Assembly: GCF_913054185.1 (NCBI RefSeq)
Contig: NZ_CAJXIV010000009.1
Location: forward strand, 1 to 64,000
Direction: 5' to 3'
Origin: an uncultured Shimia sp.
GTDB taxonomy: Bacteria; Pseudomonadota; Alphaproteobacteria; Rhodobacterales; Rhodobacteraceae
Length of the DNA stretch: 64,000 bases
The stretch's first letter is position 1, and the number at the start of each line of letters is the position of its first letter. Of the stretch, positions 19,000-27,485 are shown piece by piece. Made by a program: the position numbers and the translations under genes. The notes beneath the pieces were generated by a model, which was given only the letters and a program-made list of their open reading frames with translations, ran no database searches and had not been told where the DNA came from.

Positions 19000-20025
19000 T
19001 CACTTATTCCGACGGGCCAGCGCCCAGGTTTGTGTGACAATCGCGAGGAACACGGCCACCGCTTTGAGAATGAACTGCCAGTCCGGCGAGAGCACCAATC
19101 CGGTGGCCGCAGAGGTGACCACCGCGAGAATGATGGCCCCAAAGAACATGCCAATCACGGAGCCAAAGCCGCCTGCAATGGCAACGCCGCCCAGCAATGC
19201 GATGACCAGGGCATCAAACTCCATCAGCAGGCCACGGTTGGAAAATCCGGACTTATACTCAGACGCCAGAAGGATCCCAACGACCCCGGCAATACCGGCA
19301 CTAAACAGATAAAGCTTGGTGATATGGCGCGCCCGATCAATGCCAGACAGGGTTGCGGCTTCTGGGTTGGCGCCAATCCAATAGGTGATGCGACCAAACA
19401 CCATTTTCCGCTCCACAAAGATGGCAACCACCAACAACAGCCCCATAAGCACCACGGGAAATTTGATTGATGTGCCGAACACACTCAGATTTCCAAGATA
19501 CCCAAAAGCCTCTGGCAAGTTTGTGTTGCGCTGAGAGCCGTGAGTGATGACCTGCGCAATGCCCCGCGCCACCATCATTGTGCCCAAGGTGACAATGATT
19601 GATGGGATGCCAAATCGCACCACAAACAACGCGTTCAGCGCCCCAATGGCCAAAGCCCCAAGCAGGGCACATGCAATCGCCAGCCCATAAGGCAGCCCCA
19701 GCCCTGTGGACAGCGCATTTGCGCCCTCCGTGCTTTGGGCAAACCAGACCGACAAGACCCCGGACAAGGCCACAATGCCGCCCACCGACAGGTCAAAATT
19801 GCCAGATACCAACAGGAAGGACACCCCCACACCAAGCGCAATCACCGCCCAATTGTTGGTGACCAAATTGACCACGTTCTGCCATTGGAAAAAATTGGGT
19901 ACCAACAGCGAGGCAATCAGAAAGAGACTGATCGCAACCGCCGCCACAAGGGACGAGATGAACCCTTCGTCGCTCATCTTAGACCGCGTTGGCCGTGTAG
20001 GGAGAGTGTCTGTCACGCTGCTCAT
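19000..20025 (-). CDS. Sugar ABC transporter permease (RbsC family), first of two
   Basis: The 341-residue protein starts at the ATG at 20025 (MSSVTDTLPTRP), four bases before the ATPase stop ends; the longer track start lies inside the ATPase gene. It is multi-spanning, with FLLVSGNFDLSVGGIVALSG as the RbsC-type signature and GVVGILLASEYKSGFSNRG in the second half. Together with the downstream permease, which begins where this one stops, it forms the membrane part of the importer. Confidence 0.94.
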   Translation of the reverse strand: MSSVTDTLPTRPTRSKMSDEGFISSLVAAVAISLFLIASLLVPNFFQWQNVVNLVTNNWAVIALGVGVSFLLVSGNFDLSVGGIVALSGVLSVWFAQSTEGANALSTGLGLPYGLAIACALLGALAIGALNALFVVRFGIPSIIVTLGTMMVARGIAQVITHGSQRNTNLPEAFGYLGNLSVFGTSIKFPVVLMGLLLVVAIFVERKMVFGRITYWIGANPEAATLSGIDRARHITKLYLFSAGIAGVVGILLASEYKSGFSNRGLLMEFDALVIALLGGVAIAGGFGSVIGMFFGAIILAVVTSAATGLVLSPDWQFILKAVAVFLAIVTQTWALARRNK

Positions 20026-21533
20026 CGTGCGTCCTCGTCTTGACCACCGGTCACCACATTCAAAATATGGGCGATATCCACATTTGGGCCGTTTTCGATT
20101 TCTTCCTGAAGACACCCGTCAAACATCAAAAACACACGGTCACAAATGCCAAGAACCTCTTCGAGCTCCGAGGAAAACACCGCCACCGCGTTGCCTTCGT
20201 TTGCCAGGTCTTTTATGATTTCATAAATTTCAGTCTTTGCGCCAACATCCACGCCGCGCGTTGGCTCATCCAACAGCAGCAGGTCTGCTTGCGAAAACAG
20301 GCACTTGGCCAGAACAACCTTTTGCTGGTTGCCGCCAGAAAGCTTTTCTGTGTGTTTCTCAATCGAACTGGTCGCGATGCCCAGCTGAGTGACAAATTCC
20401 TCGGCCGCAGCGCGCACGTCCTCAGCTTTGAACACACCGTTTTGCGTCACCCTTGGCAGGTTCATCACCGGCACGTTTTCACGAATGGTCAAACTGGTGA
20501 ACAGGCCCTGCGTGCGGCGTTCCTCCGGCACCAGCGCAATGCCTTGGGCAATTGCCTCTTTGGGTGTTTTACCGCCGGGTTTGCCGTGAAATATGACCTT
20601 GCCGTCAAAGGTGTCTGCGCCAAACAACGCCCGTGCCACCTCGGTTTTTCCGGCCCCGACCAGCCCGTAAAACCCAATGATCTCACCTTCTTTGATGTCA
20701 AAGGACACATCTTTCAGAAGCTTGGTGTTCAGACCTTCGGCCTTGAGCACCACTTTGTCCCCGATCTTGCCGCGCGGTGAATAGCTCTGAAACACCGTCC
20801 GACCAATCATCAATTCAATCAATTCCGCGCGTCCGTCCACGTCGCTCAGCGGGCAGGTGGTGATATGTTTGCCGTCCCGCATAACCGTGACCGTGTCACC
20901 CAATTCAAAAATCTCGTCCAGCTTGTGGGAGATATAGATCACCGTGACATTGTTTTCGCGCAGTCGCCGAATAACTGTGAACAAACGCGCCACTTCGCGC
21001 TCTGACAGCGCCGCTGTGGGTTCGTCCATAATGATAATATTCGCACCGGATGATGCCGCGCGTGCAATCTCAACAATCTGTTTTTGTGCGACACTCAAGG
21101 TCGACACCCGCGCAGCCGGATCAATCGCAGGCTCAATCGTGGCCAAAGTCTGGGTCACTCGGTCTTCAAGGTCCGACTTCACAAAGAACCCAAATCGGCT
21201 TTTCTCCATGCCCAAGGTCAGGTTCTCAAGAACGGTCAACTCATCAACCACGTGCAGTTCTTGGAACAAAGTTGCGATCCCGCCGTCACGCGCTTCTTGC
21301 GGACTGGTTGGGACATAAGCCTTACCATTCACCGTCATTGCGCCGGCCGTTGGCGCAAGTGCGCCCGTCAGCATCTTAACCAGCGTTGATTTGCCAGCAC
21401 CGTTCTCCCCCACCAAACAGTGCACAACACTGTTTTGAATAGAAAATGTGACGTTGTCGACAGCCCGGACCCCCGGATAATCTTTTGTCAGCCCGTCAAC
21501 GGAGAGCACCGATATTTTCTGCTCTTCGGTCAT
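20022..21533 (-). CDS. Sugar ABC transporter ATP-binding protein (RbsA/MglA family)
   Basis: The protein has 503 residues with two fused nucleotide-binding domains. The first has Walker A GENGAGKSTLVKML, Walker B IIIMDEPTA and signature LSVAQKQIVEIAR. The second has FYGLVGAGKTEVARALFG, a normal signature LSGGNQQKVVLAKCL and LLLLDEPTRGVDVG. One canonical and one variant site are normal for the family. It powers carbohydrate uptake from the cytoplasmic face. It is separated from the solute-binding protein gene by 152 bases and coupled to the permease by an ATGA overlap. Confidence 0.96.
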   Translation of the reverse strand: MTEEQKISVLSVDGLTKDYPGVRAVDNVTFSIQNSVVHCLVGENGAGKSTLVKMLTGALAPTAGAMTVNGKAYVPTSPQEARDGGIATLFQELHVVDELTVLENLTLGMEKSRFGFFVKSDLEDRVTQTLATIEPAIDPAARVSTLSVAQKQIVEIARAASSGANIIIMDEPTAALSEREVARLFTVIRRLRENNVTVIYISHKLDEIFELGDTVTVMRDGKHITTCPLSDVDGRAELIELMIGRTVFQSYSPRGKIGDKVVLKAEGLNTKLLKDVSFDIKEGEIIGFYGLVGAGKTEVARALFGADTFDGKVIFHGKPGGKTPKEAIAQGIALVPEERRTQGLFTSLTIRENVPVMNLPRVTQNGVFKAEDVRAAAEEFVTQLGIATSSIEKHTEKLSGGNQQKVVLAKCLFSQADLLLLDEPTRGVDVGAKTEIYEIIKDLANEGNAVAVFSSELEEVLGICDRVFLMFDGCLQEEIENGPNVDIAHILNVVTGGQDEDAR

Positions 21534-21685
21534 GCCTGCTTCCCCCTGGCTCGAAGCACTTCATCTCAACTTGCGGCGCCTCAGCGTTGTGTGCTTGCCG
21601 CTATTCTCAAACAATATTGGCAAGCTGGCGATCCCTATGACCCATCCCCGGTCACGTCAGAACCGCCAGCCGCCTTAGTGTTGGC
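21534..21685 (-). other. Intercistronic spacer with inverted repeat
   Basis: The 152 bases between the binding-protein stop and the ATPase start contain GCTTGCC and GGCAAGC as a 7-bp inverted repeat with a 19-base loop (about 21594-21627) and smaller repeats. Such spacers after binding-protein genes often stabilise the upstream mRNA and lower expression of the distal genes; here this is inference from position. Confidence 0.4.
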
Positions 21686-22705
21686 TTAGCCGCCGAACTG
21701 GCTGTCCAACCACTTCTCCGCGTCTGCTTTGTCCATTGTCCAATTGGAAATGGTATACGCTTTGTAGAAGAACTCTTCAGCGGTGTCCGATTGCGGCGCA
21801 ACCTTACCCTCAAGCACGTCCATGATCAGGTCGATACGGCCCATCGCTGTTTCCAGCGGTGGCAAACCCATGGACACTTTCAGGCTCGAGTCCGGATCAA
21901 ACACATGGTCAACTTCAACCGCGTCAAAATCCACGCTGGCCACGATCTCTGTCAACGGCTTGCCGTTTTCAAACTTGCCACGCCCAAGTTGGGACAGGCC
22001 CGCCATGGTGCCAACGGTCAGGTTTGACGCTTCCGAGTAGATCAGGTTCACTTCAGGACGCTGGGTCAACAGGTCAACAATGATCTGCTTGGCCGCCTCC
22101 TGGCCTTTGCTGGAGTCCAACGCACCGAGGTTTTCGGCCGTCGCATCCACGGACAACACACCTTCAACAAACGGCGCTGTGCGTCCAGAGTTGACCTCAG
22201 TGTGGTTTGGCCAACCAAGCTGTACCATCACAATCGGCTTGTCGGGATGGGCCTCTTTCCATGCGGTCGCCATTTGGGCGCCCATTTCAAACGACACCGA
22301 CGCTTCATCGCTGCGCGCCGTTGGAATGCCCGTGTCGGTGATGGGGCTAAAGAAGGAGGTCATGACAATGCCCTCGTCCAGCGCGTCCATCACACCAGGC
22401 GTTGCCGCCTCAGCATCCCAAATGTGCAACGTTGCCGCGTCAAAGCCACCAGCAACAACCTGATCAACGTTTTGGGTCATCACCGCACTGTCGGCCTGAC
22501 CGTCAAACACAACAACCTTTGCGCCATACTCCTCCATCGCGTACTTCTCAGCAGCCGCGGCCTGCGACTGGTGAAACACGTTGGACAAGTCTGAAACAAA
22601 AAACGCGATACGCTTACCATCGTCTGCAAGCGCCGCCCCTGCCGATATCGCCAAGGATGACACCATCAACGTGGTCGCCATTAGTTTCTTTCCAAAGATC
22701 CCCAT
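21686..22705 (-). CDS. Periplasmic sugar/polyol-binding protein (ribose-type, Peripla_BP_4)
   Basis: The 339-residue protein is the first gene of the long operon. A signal peptide (LMATTLMVSSLAISAGAALA, cut near ALADD) leads to the type I binding fold: KRIAFFVSDLSNVFHQSQAAAAEKYAMEEYG, then VFDGQADSAVMTQNVDQVVAGG and the hinge region. A strong AGGAGGAGTGTGTA precedes the ATG. It delivers substrate to the two permeases. The acidic pocket wording does not identify the sugar; the enzymes downstream suggest a polyol. Confidence 0.93.
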   Translation of the reverse strand: MGIFGKKLMATTLMVSSLAISAGAALADDGKRIAFFVSDLSNVFHQSQAAAAEKYAMEEYGAKVVVFDGQADSAVMTQNVDQVVAGGFDAATLHIWDAEAATPGVMDALDEGIVMTSFFSPITDTGIPTARSDEASVSFEMGAQMATAWKEAHPDKPIVMVQLGWPNHTEVNSGRTAPFVEGVLSVDATAENLGALDSSKGQEAAKQIIVDLLTQRPEVNLIYSEASNLTVGTMAGLSQLGRGKFENGKPLTEIVASVDFDAVEVDHVFDPDSSLKVSMGLPPLETAMGRIDLIMDVLEGKVAPQSDTAEEFFYKAYTISNWTMDKADAEKWLDSQFGG

Positions 22706-22813
22706 TACACACTCCTCCTATGCATTGGATCACAGAGATGACAGTCACCTCCCTTTTCCGGCCTCCCGCGCACCCTCCCGAATCCGCAATAAATATCAAC
22801 CGATGAAATATAA

Positions 22814-22838
22814 TTCACACAAGTGAGATTTGTGTCAA
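22814..22838. promoter_or_regulatory. Candidate SorC-type operator
   Basis: TTCACACAA-N7-TTGTGTCAA is a 9+9 inverted repeat with one mismatch, about 110 bases upstream of the first gene of the sugar operon. No other good inverted repeat stands out there, so it is the best candidate for the SorC regulator encoded in the operon. Confidence 0.4.
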
Positions 22839-23243
22839 TAAGAACTTCCCAAAAACACTTTGAGAACTCCAACCATTTGAAATTATTCACCTCTTAACTC
22901 GGACCAATGTCACATCACCACAGGTCGGCTTCTTCGAAAGCCACAGAATGTGTTGCCTTGTGATCCAAAGCCCCTAGAGGATCGGGCCGTCCGCCTGCCA
23001 GATTCTCTCCTCTAGCGATGTGCCGACGCGTCCAATCAGGGCCACAATCAGTGCGACCTACTCTGGTAAAACCCACCCAAAAAATGGAATAAAGCCCGAC
23101 CCAAGTCTTTCTCAATGTCTGCTTTAGCGGCGTCCCAGTGGTCTTTAAGACTTGCTGTGACGGACGGCTTTCAGTCTTTCTAATTGAACCCAACGCAGCG
23201 GCAGTCCGCCATCATCACAGTCGGCCAGCCCCGGCCAGACAAT

Positions 23244-23277
23244 AAAACGGCCTCGGATGAAACCCGAGGCCGTTTTT
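23244..23277. terminator. Strong bidirectional terminator
   Basis: AAAACGGCCTCGG and CCGAGGCCGTTTT form a perfect 13-bp stem with a 7-base loop and T runs on both strands. It lies 83 bases 3' of the nrdJ stop and also shields the sugar-operon promoter from nrdJ transcription. Confidence 0.9.
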
Positions 23278-23359
23278 GGTATCACGTCTCAATAGGACCT
23301 ATTGAGGTGCTTTGGGCATGTCGCGCGACACGCCACACAAATCTGTATCTCAGATCACA

Positions 23360-25642
23360 TCAGCCGCATTTGCTGTGGCCACAGCTGCGGCATGTCATAC
23401 AGCCTTCCACCATCTGCAAATCAAACTGACCACAGCTTGGGCAGGCTTTGCCACGTGGGGCACCACCAACAGCCATCACTTCCGCTTGCGGGTCAGATTT
23501 CAGCCCCATGCCCTCGCCCTCAATGAAGCCAATCGCAATCATGTGGCGCTCCAGCACGCCGCCAATCGCGGCCAGAATCGATGGGATGTACTTGCCTTCC
23601 ATCCACGCGCCACCACGCGGATCAAACACCGCTTTGAGCTCTTCGACCACAAACGACACATCGCCACCGCGACGGAACACCGCCGAAATCATCCGGGTCA
23701 GTGCCAATGTCCAGGCGTAGTGCTCCATGTTTTTGGAGTTGATAAACACCTCAAACGGACGCCGATGCCCATTGATAATCACATCGTTCACCGTCAGGTA
23801 AATTGCATGTTCGCTGTCTGGCCACTTCAACTTGTAGGTCGCGCCTTCAAGGCTCTGCGGACGCTCCAGCGGCTCCGCCATGTAAATGACCTCACCGGAA
23901 TCAGCCACATTGTCGGCTGGCTGCTCACCCGGTGCCTGTTCGCTGCTCTCAGACACGGTCAAAACCGAGCCGGTTACATCGTTTGGACGGTAGGTGGTGC
24001 AGCCTTTGCAACCGGTGTCCCAAGCCTGCATGTAAACGTCTTTGAAGCTTTCAAAGTCGATGTCTTCCGGGCAGTTGATGGTTTTGGAGATCGAGCTGTC
24101 GATCCATTTCTGCGCCGCCGCCTGCATGCGCACATGCGCCGCTGGCGCCAATGTCTGCGCGTTCACAAAATAGCTGGGAAGCTCTTTATCGCCAAACTTG
24201 TCACGCCACATTTGCACTGCGTAATCAACAACTTCCTCTTCGGTCCGTGAACCGTCTTTCTGCAAAACCTTCCGCGTATAGGCGTAGGCAAATACCGGCT
24301 CGATGCCCGAGCTGACGTTGCCCGCATAGAGGCTGATGGTGCCGGTTGGCGCGATGGAGGTCAGCAGCGCGTTGCGGATGCCGTGTTTGGCAATCGCGTC
24401 TTTCACGTCCTGATCCATGTCCTGAACCAGACCACCGTTGATGTATTTCTCTTTGTCAAAGAGTGGGAAGGCGCCCTTCTCTTTGGCAAGGTCCACCGAC
24501 GCCAAATAAGACGCCCGCGCAATGGCTTTCATCCAGGCTTCGGTCTGTAACGCAGCCTCTTCGGTGCCATACTCCAAACCCAGCATCAAAAGTGCATCGG
24601 CCAGTCCGGTCACACCAAGGCCAATCCGGCGCTTGTTCTGAGCTTCATTCTGCTGTTCCGGCAGCGGGAATTTGGACGCGTCCACAACGTTGTCCATCAT
24701 CCGCACGGCGGTCGCCACCAGGTCAGTCAGCGCCTCCTCATTCAGTTCCGCCGCCTTTTCAAACGGATCGCTGACCAGTCGTGCAAGGTTGATTGAGCCC
24801 AGCAAACACGCACCATATGGCGGCAATGGCTGCTCACCACACGGGTTGGTCGCTGCAATTTCTTCAACATAGCTGAGGTTGTTGCGCTGGTTGATGCGGT
24901 CGATGAAAATCACACCTGGCTCAGCATAGTCATAGGTGCCCTGCATGATCTTGTTCCACAGATCGCGCGCATCCACGGTGTGATACACCCGATCGCCAAA
25001 TTTCAGCTCCCACGGGCCATCGGCTTTCACCGCTTCCATGAAGTCATCGGTCACCAACACGGACATGTTGAACATGCGCAGGCGTGCTGGATCAGACTTT
25101 GCGGTGATGAAGTCTTCCACATCCGGGTGGTCGCAGCGCATTGTCGCCATCATCGCGCCCCGCCGAGAGCCCGCAGACATGATCGTGCGGCACATTGCGT
25201 CCCACACATCCATAAAGCTCAACGGCCCAGAAGCATCCGCCGCCACACCCATAACGTCCGCGCCGCGCGGACGGATGGTGGAGAAGTCATAGCCGATGCC
25301 GCCGCCCTGCTGCATGGTCAAAGCCGCTTCTTTGAGCATGTCAAAAATGCCGGACATGCTGTCAGGCACCGTGCCCATCACAAAGCAGTTGAACAGCGTC
25401 ACATTGCGCGCGGTGCCCGCACCAGCGGTGATGCGCCCGGCTGGCAGATATTTAAAGTCTTCCAACGCGCCGTAGAATTTCTCTTCCCACTTGGCCGAGT
25501 CTTTTTCTACCTTGGCCAGGTCGCGAGCGATCCGTCGCCAGCTGTCTTCCACCGACAGGTCAATCGGCGTACCGTCCGCCTCTTTGAAACGGTATTTCAT
25601 GTCCCAGATTTGCTCTGCGATGGGGGCGGCGAAACGGCTCAT
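23360..25642 (-). CDS. nrdJ: Adenosylcobalamin-dependent (class II) ribonucleotide reductase
   Basis: The 760-residue enzyme converts ribonucleotides to deoxyribonucleotides using coenzyme B12 and no oxygen. AAGGAATCC precedes the ATG. The N-terminal region GRITAGAGTARNVTLFNCFV and the loop QQGGGIGYDFSTIRPRGA are the class II core; NPCGEQPLPPYGACLLGS holds the active-site N-x-C-x-E; ALLTSIAPTGTISLYAGNVS follows. The tail ACPSCGQFDLQMVEGCMTC ends in paired CxxC motifs that pass electrons from thioredoxin, as in the long NrdJ type of alphaproteobacteria. An NrdR box lies 137-152 bases upstream, so repression by NrdR is likely. Confidence 0.97.
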   Translation of the reverse strand: MSRFAAPIAEQIWDMKYRFKEADGTPIDLSVEDSWRRIARDLAKVEKDSAKWEEKFYGALEDFKYLPAGRITAGAGTARNVTLFNCFVMGTVPDSMSGIFDMLKEAALTMQQGGGIGYDFSTIRPRGADVMGVAADASGPLSFMDVWDAMCRTIMSAGSRRGAMMATMRCDHPDVEDFITAKSDPARLRMFNMSVLVTDDFMEAVKADGPWELKFGDRVYHTVDARDLWNKIMQGTYDYAEPGVIFIDRINQRNNLSYVEEIAATNPCGEQPLPPYGACLLGSINLARLVSDPFEKAAELNEEALTDLVATAVRMMDNVVDASKFPLPEQQNEAQNKRRIGLGVTGLADALLMLGLEYGTEEAALQTEAWMKAIARASYLASVDLAKEKGAFPLFDKEKYINGGLVQDMDQDVKDAIAKHGIRNALLTSIAPTGTISLYAGNVSSGIEPVFAYAYTRKVLQKDGSRTEEEVVDYAVQMWRDKFGDKELPSYFVNAQTLAPAAHVRMQAAAQKWIDSSISKTINCPEDIDFESFKDVYMQAWDTGCKGCTTYRPNDVTGSVLTVSESSEQAPGEQPADNVADSGEVIYMAEPLERPQSLEGATYKLKWPDSEHAIYLTVNDVIINGHRRPFEVFINSKNMEHYAWTLALTRMISAVFRRGGDVSFVVEELKAVFDPRGGAWMEGKYIPSILAAIGGVLERHMIAIGFIEGEGMGLKSDPQAEVMAVGGAPRGKACPSCGQFDLQMVEGCMTCRSCGHSKCG

Positions 25643-25778
25643 CGGTGGATTCCTTGGTTGTGCTGCGCGTGTGTTTAGGGTTTTTTAATCTATATCAAAT
25701 CTACGTCATCTGACAACGGGCAAATATGGTGTTTTTCGAAAGATGACCACTTTATTTTGGGGTTGAAGGTTAACAACC

Positions 25779-25794
25779 CCACTATATACTGTGT
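25779..25794. promoter_or_regulatory. NrdR box
   Basis: CCACTATATACTGTGT matches the 16-bp NrdR consensus acaCwAtATaTwGtgt at 13-14 positions. It lies between nrdJ and the divergent DUF1489 gene, 29 bases before the latter's start. A second box at the usual spacing is not clear; a poor half match lies near 25731. Confidence 0.7.
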
Positions 25795-25822
25795 GTCCCG
25801 TGCATAATCCTGTGGGAAAACT

Positions 25823-26254
25823 GTGGATAAATTCGTGCATCTTGTGAAACTGTCTGTGGGCTCAGAGAGCCCCGAAACCCTTGCTGCGTGGCAAGAGGCC
25901 AATAAAGCACGGTTTTCTGATGGGCTGCCTCGTCACGTCACACGTATGTGGCCTAAACGAGAAGCTGAAATTCTCAGTGGAGGCTCAATCTATTGGGTCA
26001 TCAAGGGCAGCATCCAGTGCCGTCAACGCATATTACGTCTGGACGAGTTTATCGGAGAAGACGGCATTCGCCGCTGCGCCATTGTTTTGGAACCAGAGGT
26101 ACATTTGACACAAGCCGCGCTAAAACGCCCCTTCCAAGGATGGCGCTACCTGAAGCCCGAAGACGCTCCGGCGGACCTTCCCGCCAACCGCGCCAATGAC
26201 GATGTCCTGCCGGACGACCTCAACCGCGCCCTGGCAGAAATTGGCGTGCTCTAA
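25823..26254 (+). CDS. DUF1489 family protein
   Basis: The 143-residue protein starts with GTG (VDKFVHLVKLSVG), with GGGAAAACT upstream. The sequence (LAAWQEANKARFSDGLPRHVTRMWPKR, then GSIYWVIKGSIQCRQRI and ILRLDE, then RPFQGWRYLKPEDAPADL) is the conserved alphaproteobacterial DUF1489 pattern, single domain, no signal peptide or membrane segment. The function of the family is unknown. Its start lies next to the NrdR box, which may be shared with nrdJ. Confidence 0.88.
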   Translation: MDKFVHLVKLSVGSESPETLAAWQEANKARFSDGLPRHVTRMWPKREAEILSGGSIYWVIKGSIQCRQRILRLDEFIGEDGIRRCAIVLEPEVHLTQAALKRPFQGWRYLKPEDAPADLPANRANDDVLPDDLNRALAEIGVL

Positions 26255-26260
26255 AGGGAT

Positions 26261-26352
26261 GCAACGCGCGGTGCAGTAACCGTTGCGCGCGCCCTGCGCT
26301 CGCAAAAACACACCGTTCATATGCAGTCGCGATACAGACGTATTACCGACGC
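26261..26352. repeat. Dispersed intergenic repeat, copy 1
   Basis: CCGTTGCGCGCGCCC, a spacer with GCAAAA, and the core CGCGATACAGACGTATTACCGACG (26328-26351) recur at 53155-53224 with the same order and orientation. Here it lies between the ends of the convergent DUF1489 and modC genes. Confidence 0.75.
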
Positions 26353-26399
26353 GGATTCAGTCCAATCTGCCTCGGTTAACACCGCGACAAACTCCGCCA

Positions 26400-27485
26400 T
26401 CAACGTGCGCCAATATCCTGCGGTGCCACGGACACGGATTTTATCACCGCATAACATGTCACGCCCTCTGACAGCTCCAGCGCTGCGGCAGAGCGCCGTG
26501 TGATCCGCGCCAAAATGCGCCCGGCTTTGGTATCAACAGAGACAATTGCCCCAGGTCCATCACCAGATCGGACCGAATGCACCCTGCCTTCCACAATATT
26601 CAGCGCGGACAACCCTTTAGGCGCCTCTCTTGAGAGGATCACATCATGCGCCGCCACCCGCACACGGACCTGATCACCCACAGAATGAGACAACTGCGGC
26701 AACATCAACGCCACGCCATTGGCGGATAACTCGGTCAATCCATCTTCGTGGTGCCGCATCACCGTCGCATCCAACACCGCGCCCACCGCCCGTGGTCCCA
26801 TTGGTGTAAAGCTCGGATCACTAAGGACTTCGGCCGCCGGGCCAACCCGGTCAACTTTGCCATCCTTGAGTGCCACAACCGTAGTCGCCAACCGCGCCAC
26901 CTCGGCAATCGAATGGGTAACATACAGAATTGGCAGGGAAAATTCATCTCTGAGCCGCTCGAAATACGGCAATATTTCCGCTTTGCGAGGTTCATCCAAC
27001 GCCGCCAGAGGTTCATCCGCCAGGATCAATTTGGACCGCGCCAACAACGCCCGCCCAATCGCGACCCGCTGCTTTTCGCCGCCAGACAACTCCGATGGAC
27101 GTCGATGCAACAGCGTCCCGATGCCGAGGATGTCCACCACCTGAACAAAACTCGCAATTTCTGGCCGGGTTTTAGCCAACCCATTGCCATACAACAGGTT
27201 TTTACGCACGTTCATATGCGGAAACAGCCGCCCTTCCTGAAACACATAGCCCAGACTGCGTTGATGTGTTGGCACCCAAACGCCAGCCGCGCTGTCACTC
27301 AAAACCGCGTCATTCACAACAATCCGACTTTGTGCAGGCTTGCTCAACCCCGCCACCGCGTTGATCACACTGGTTTTTCCAGACCCTGAACTGCCAAACA
27401 ACACTGTCAGCCCGGACGGTGCCTCAAAGCCCACATCGAGATCAAAGCCTTGAAAATTTTGCCGGATTTGCACCTCAACACTCAT
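26400..27485 (-). CDS. modC: Molybdate ABC transporter ATP-binding protein
   Basis: The 361-residue protein has the ABC core: Walker A LFGSSGSGKTSVINAVAGL, Q loop YVFQEGRLFPHMNVRKNLLYG, signature LSGGEKQRVAIGRAL, Walker B LILADEPLAALD, and H loop YVTHSIAEV. The C-terminal 130 residues form the molybdate-binding Mop/TOBE-like domain, usual for ModC. FPHMNVRKNLLYG is the ModC wording of the Q-loop region. It overlaps modB by four bases. Confidence 0.95.
   Translation of the reverse strand: MSVEVQIRQNFQGFDLDVGFEAPSGLTVLFGSSGSGKTSVINAVAGLSKPAQSRIVVNDAVLSDSAAGVWVPTHQRSLGYVFQEGRLFPHMNVRKNLLYGNGLAKTRPEIASFVQVVDILGIGTLLHRRPSELSGGEKQRVAIGRALLARSKLILADEPLAALDEPRKAEILPYFERLRDEFSLPILYVTHSIAEVARLATTVVALKDGKVDRVGPAAEVLSDPSFTPMGPRAVGAVLDATVMRHHEDGLTELSANGVALMLPQLSHSVGDQVRVRVAAHDVILSREAPKGLSALNIVEGRVHSVRSGDGPGAIVSVDTKAGRILARITRRSAAALELSEGVTCYAVIKSVSVAPQDIGAR

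Larger units (their letters stand above)
22706..23359. other. Operon promoter region and terminator of nrdJ
   Basis: The 654 bases carry no convincing gene; a 92-residue minus-strand ORF (22915-23193) lacks a recognisable fold and start signal. The part near 22705 should hold the promoter of the sugar operon, and the far end holds the terminator at 23244-23277. Confidence 0.6.

Noticed and set aside
22915-23193. 92-residue minus-strand ORF in the sugar-operon promoter region
   Set aside because: No ribosome-binding site, no recognisable fold, and it crosses the region where the promoter is expected.
25720-25740. Second NrdR box
   Set aside because: CAAATATGGTGT matches only with a shifted spacing; too degenerate to call.
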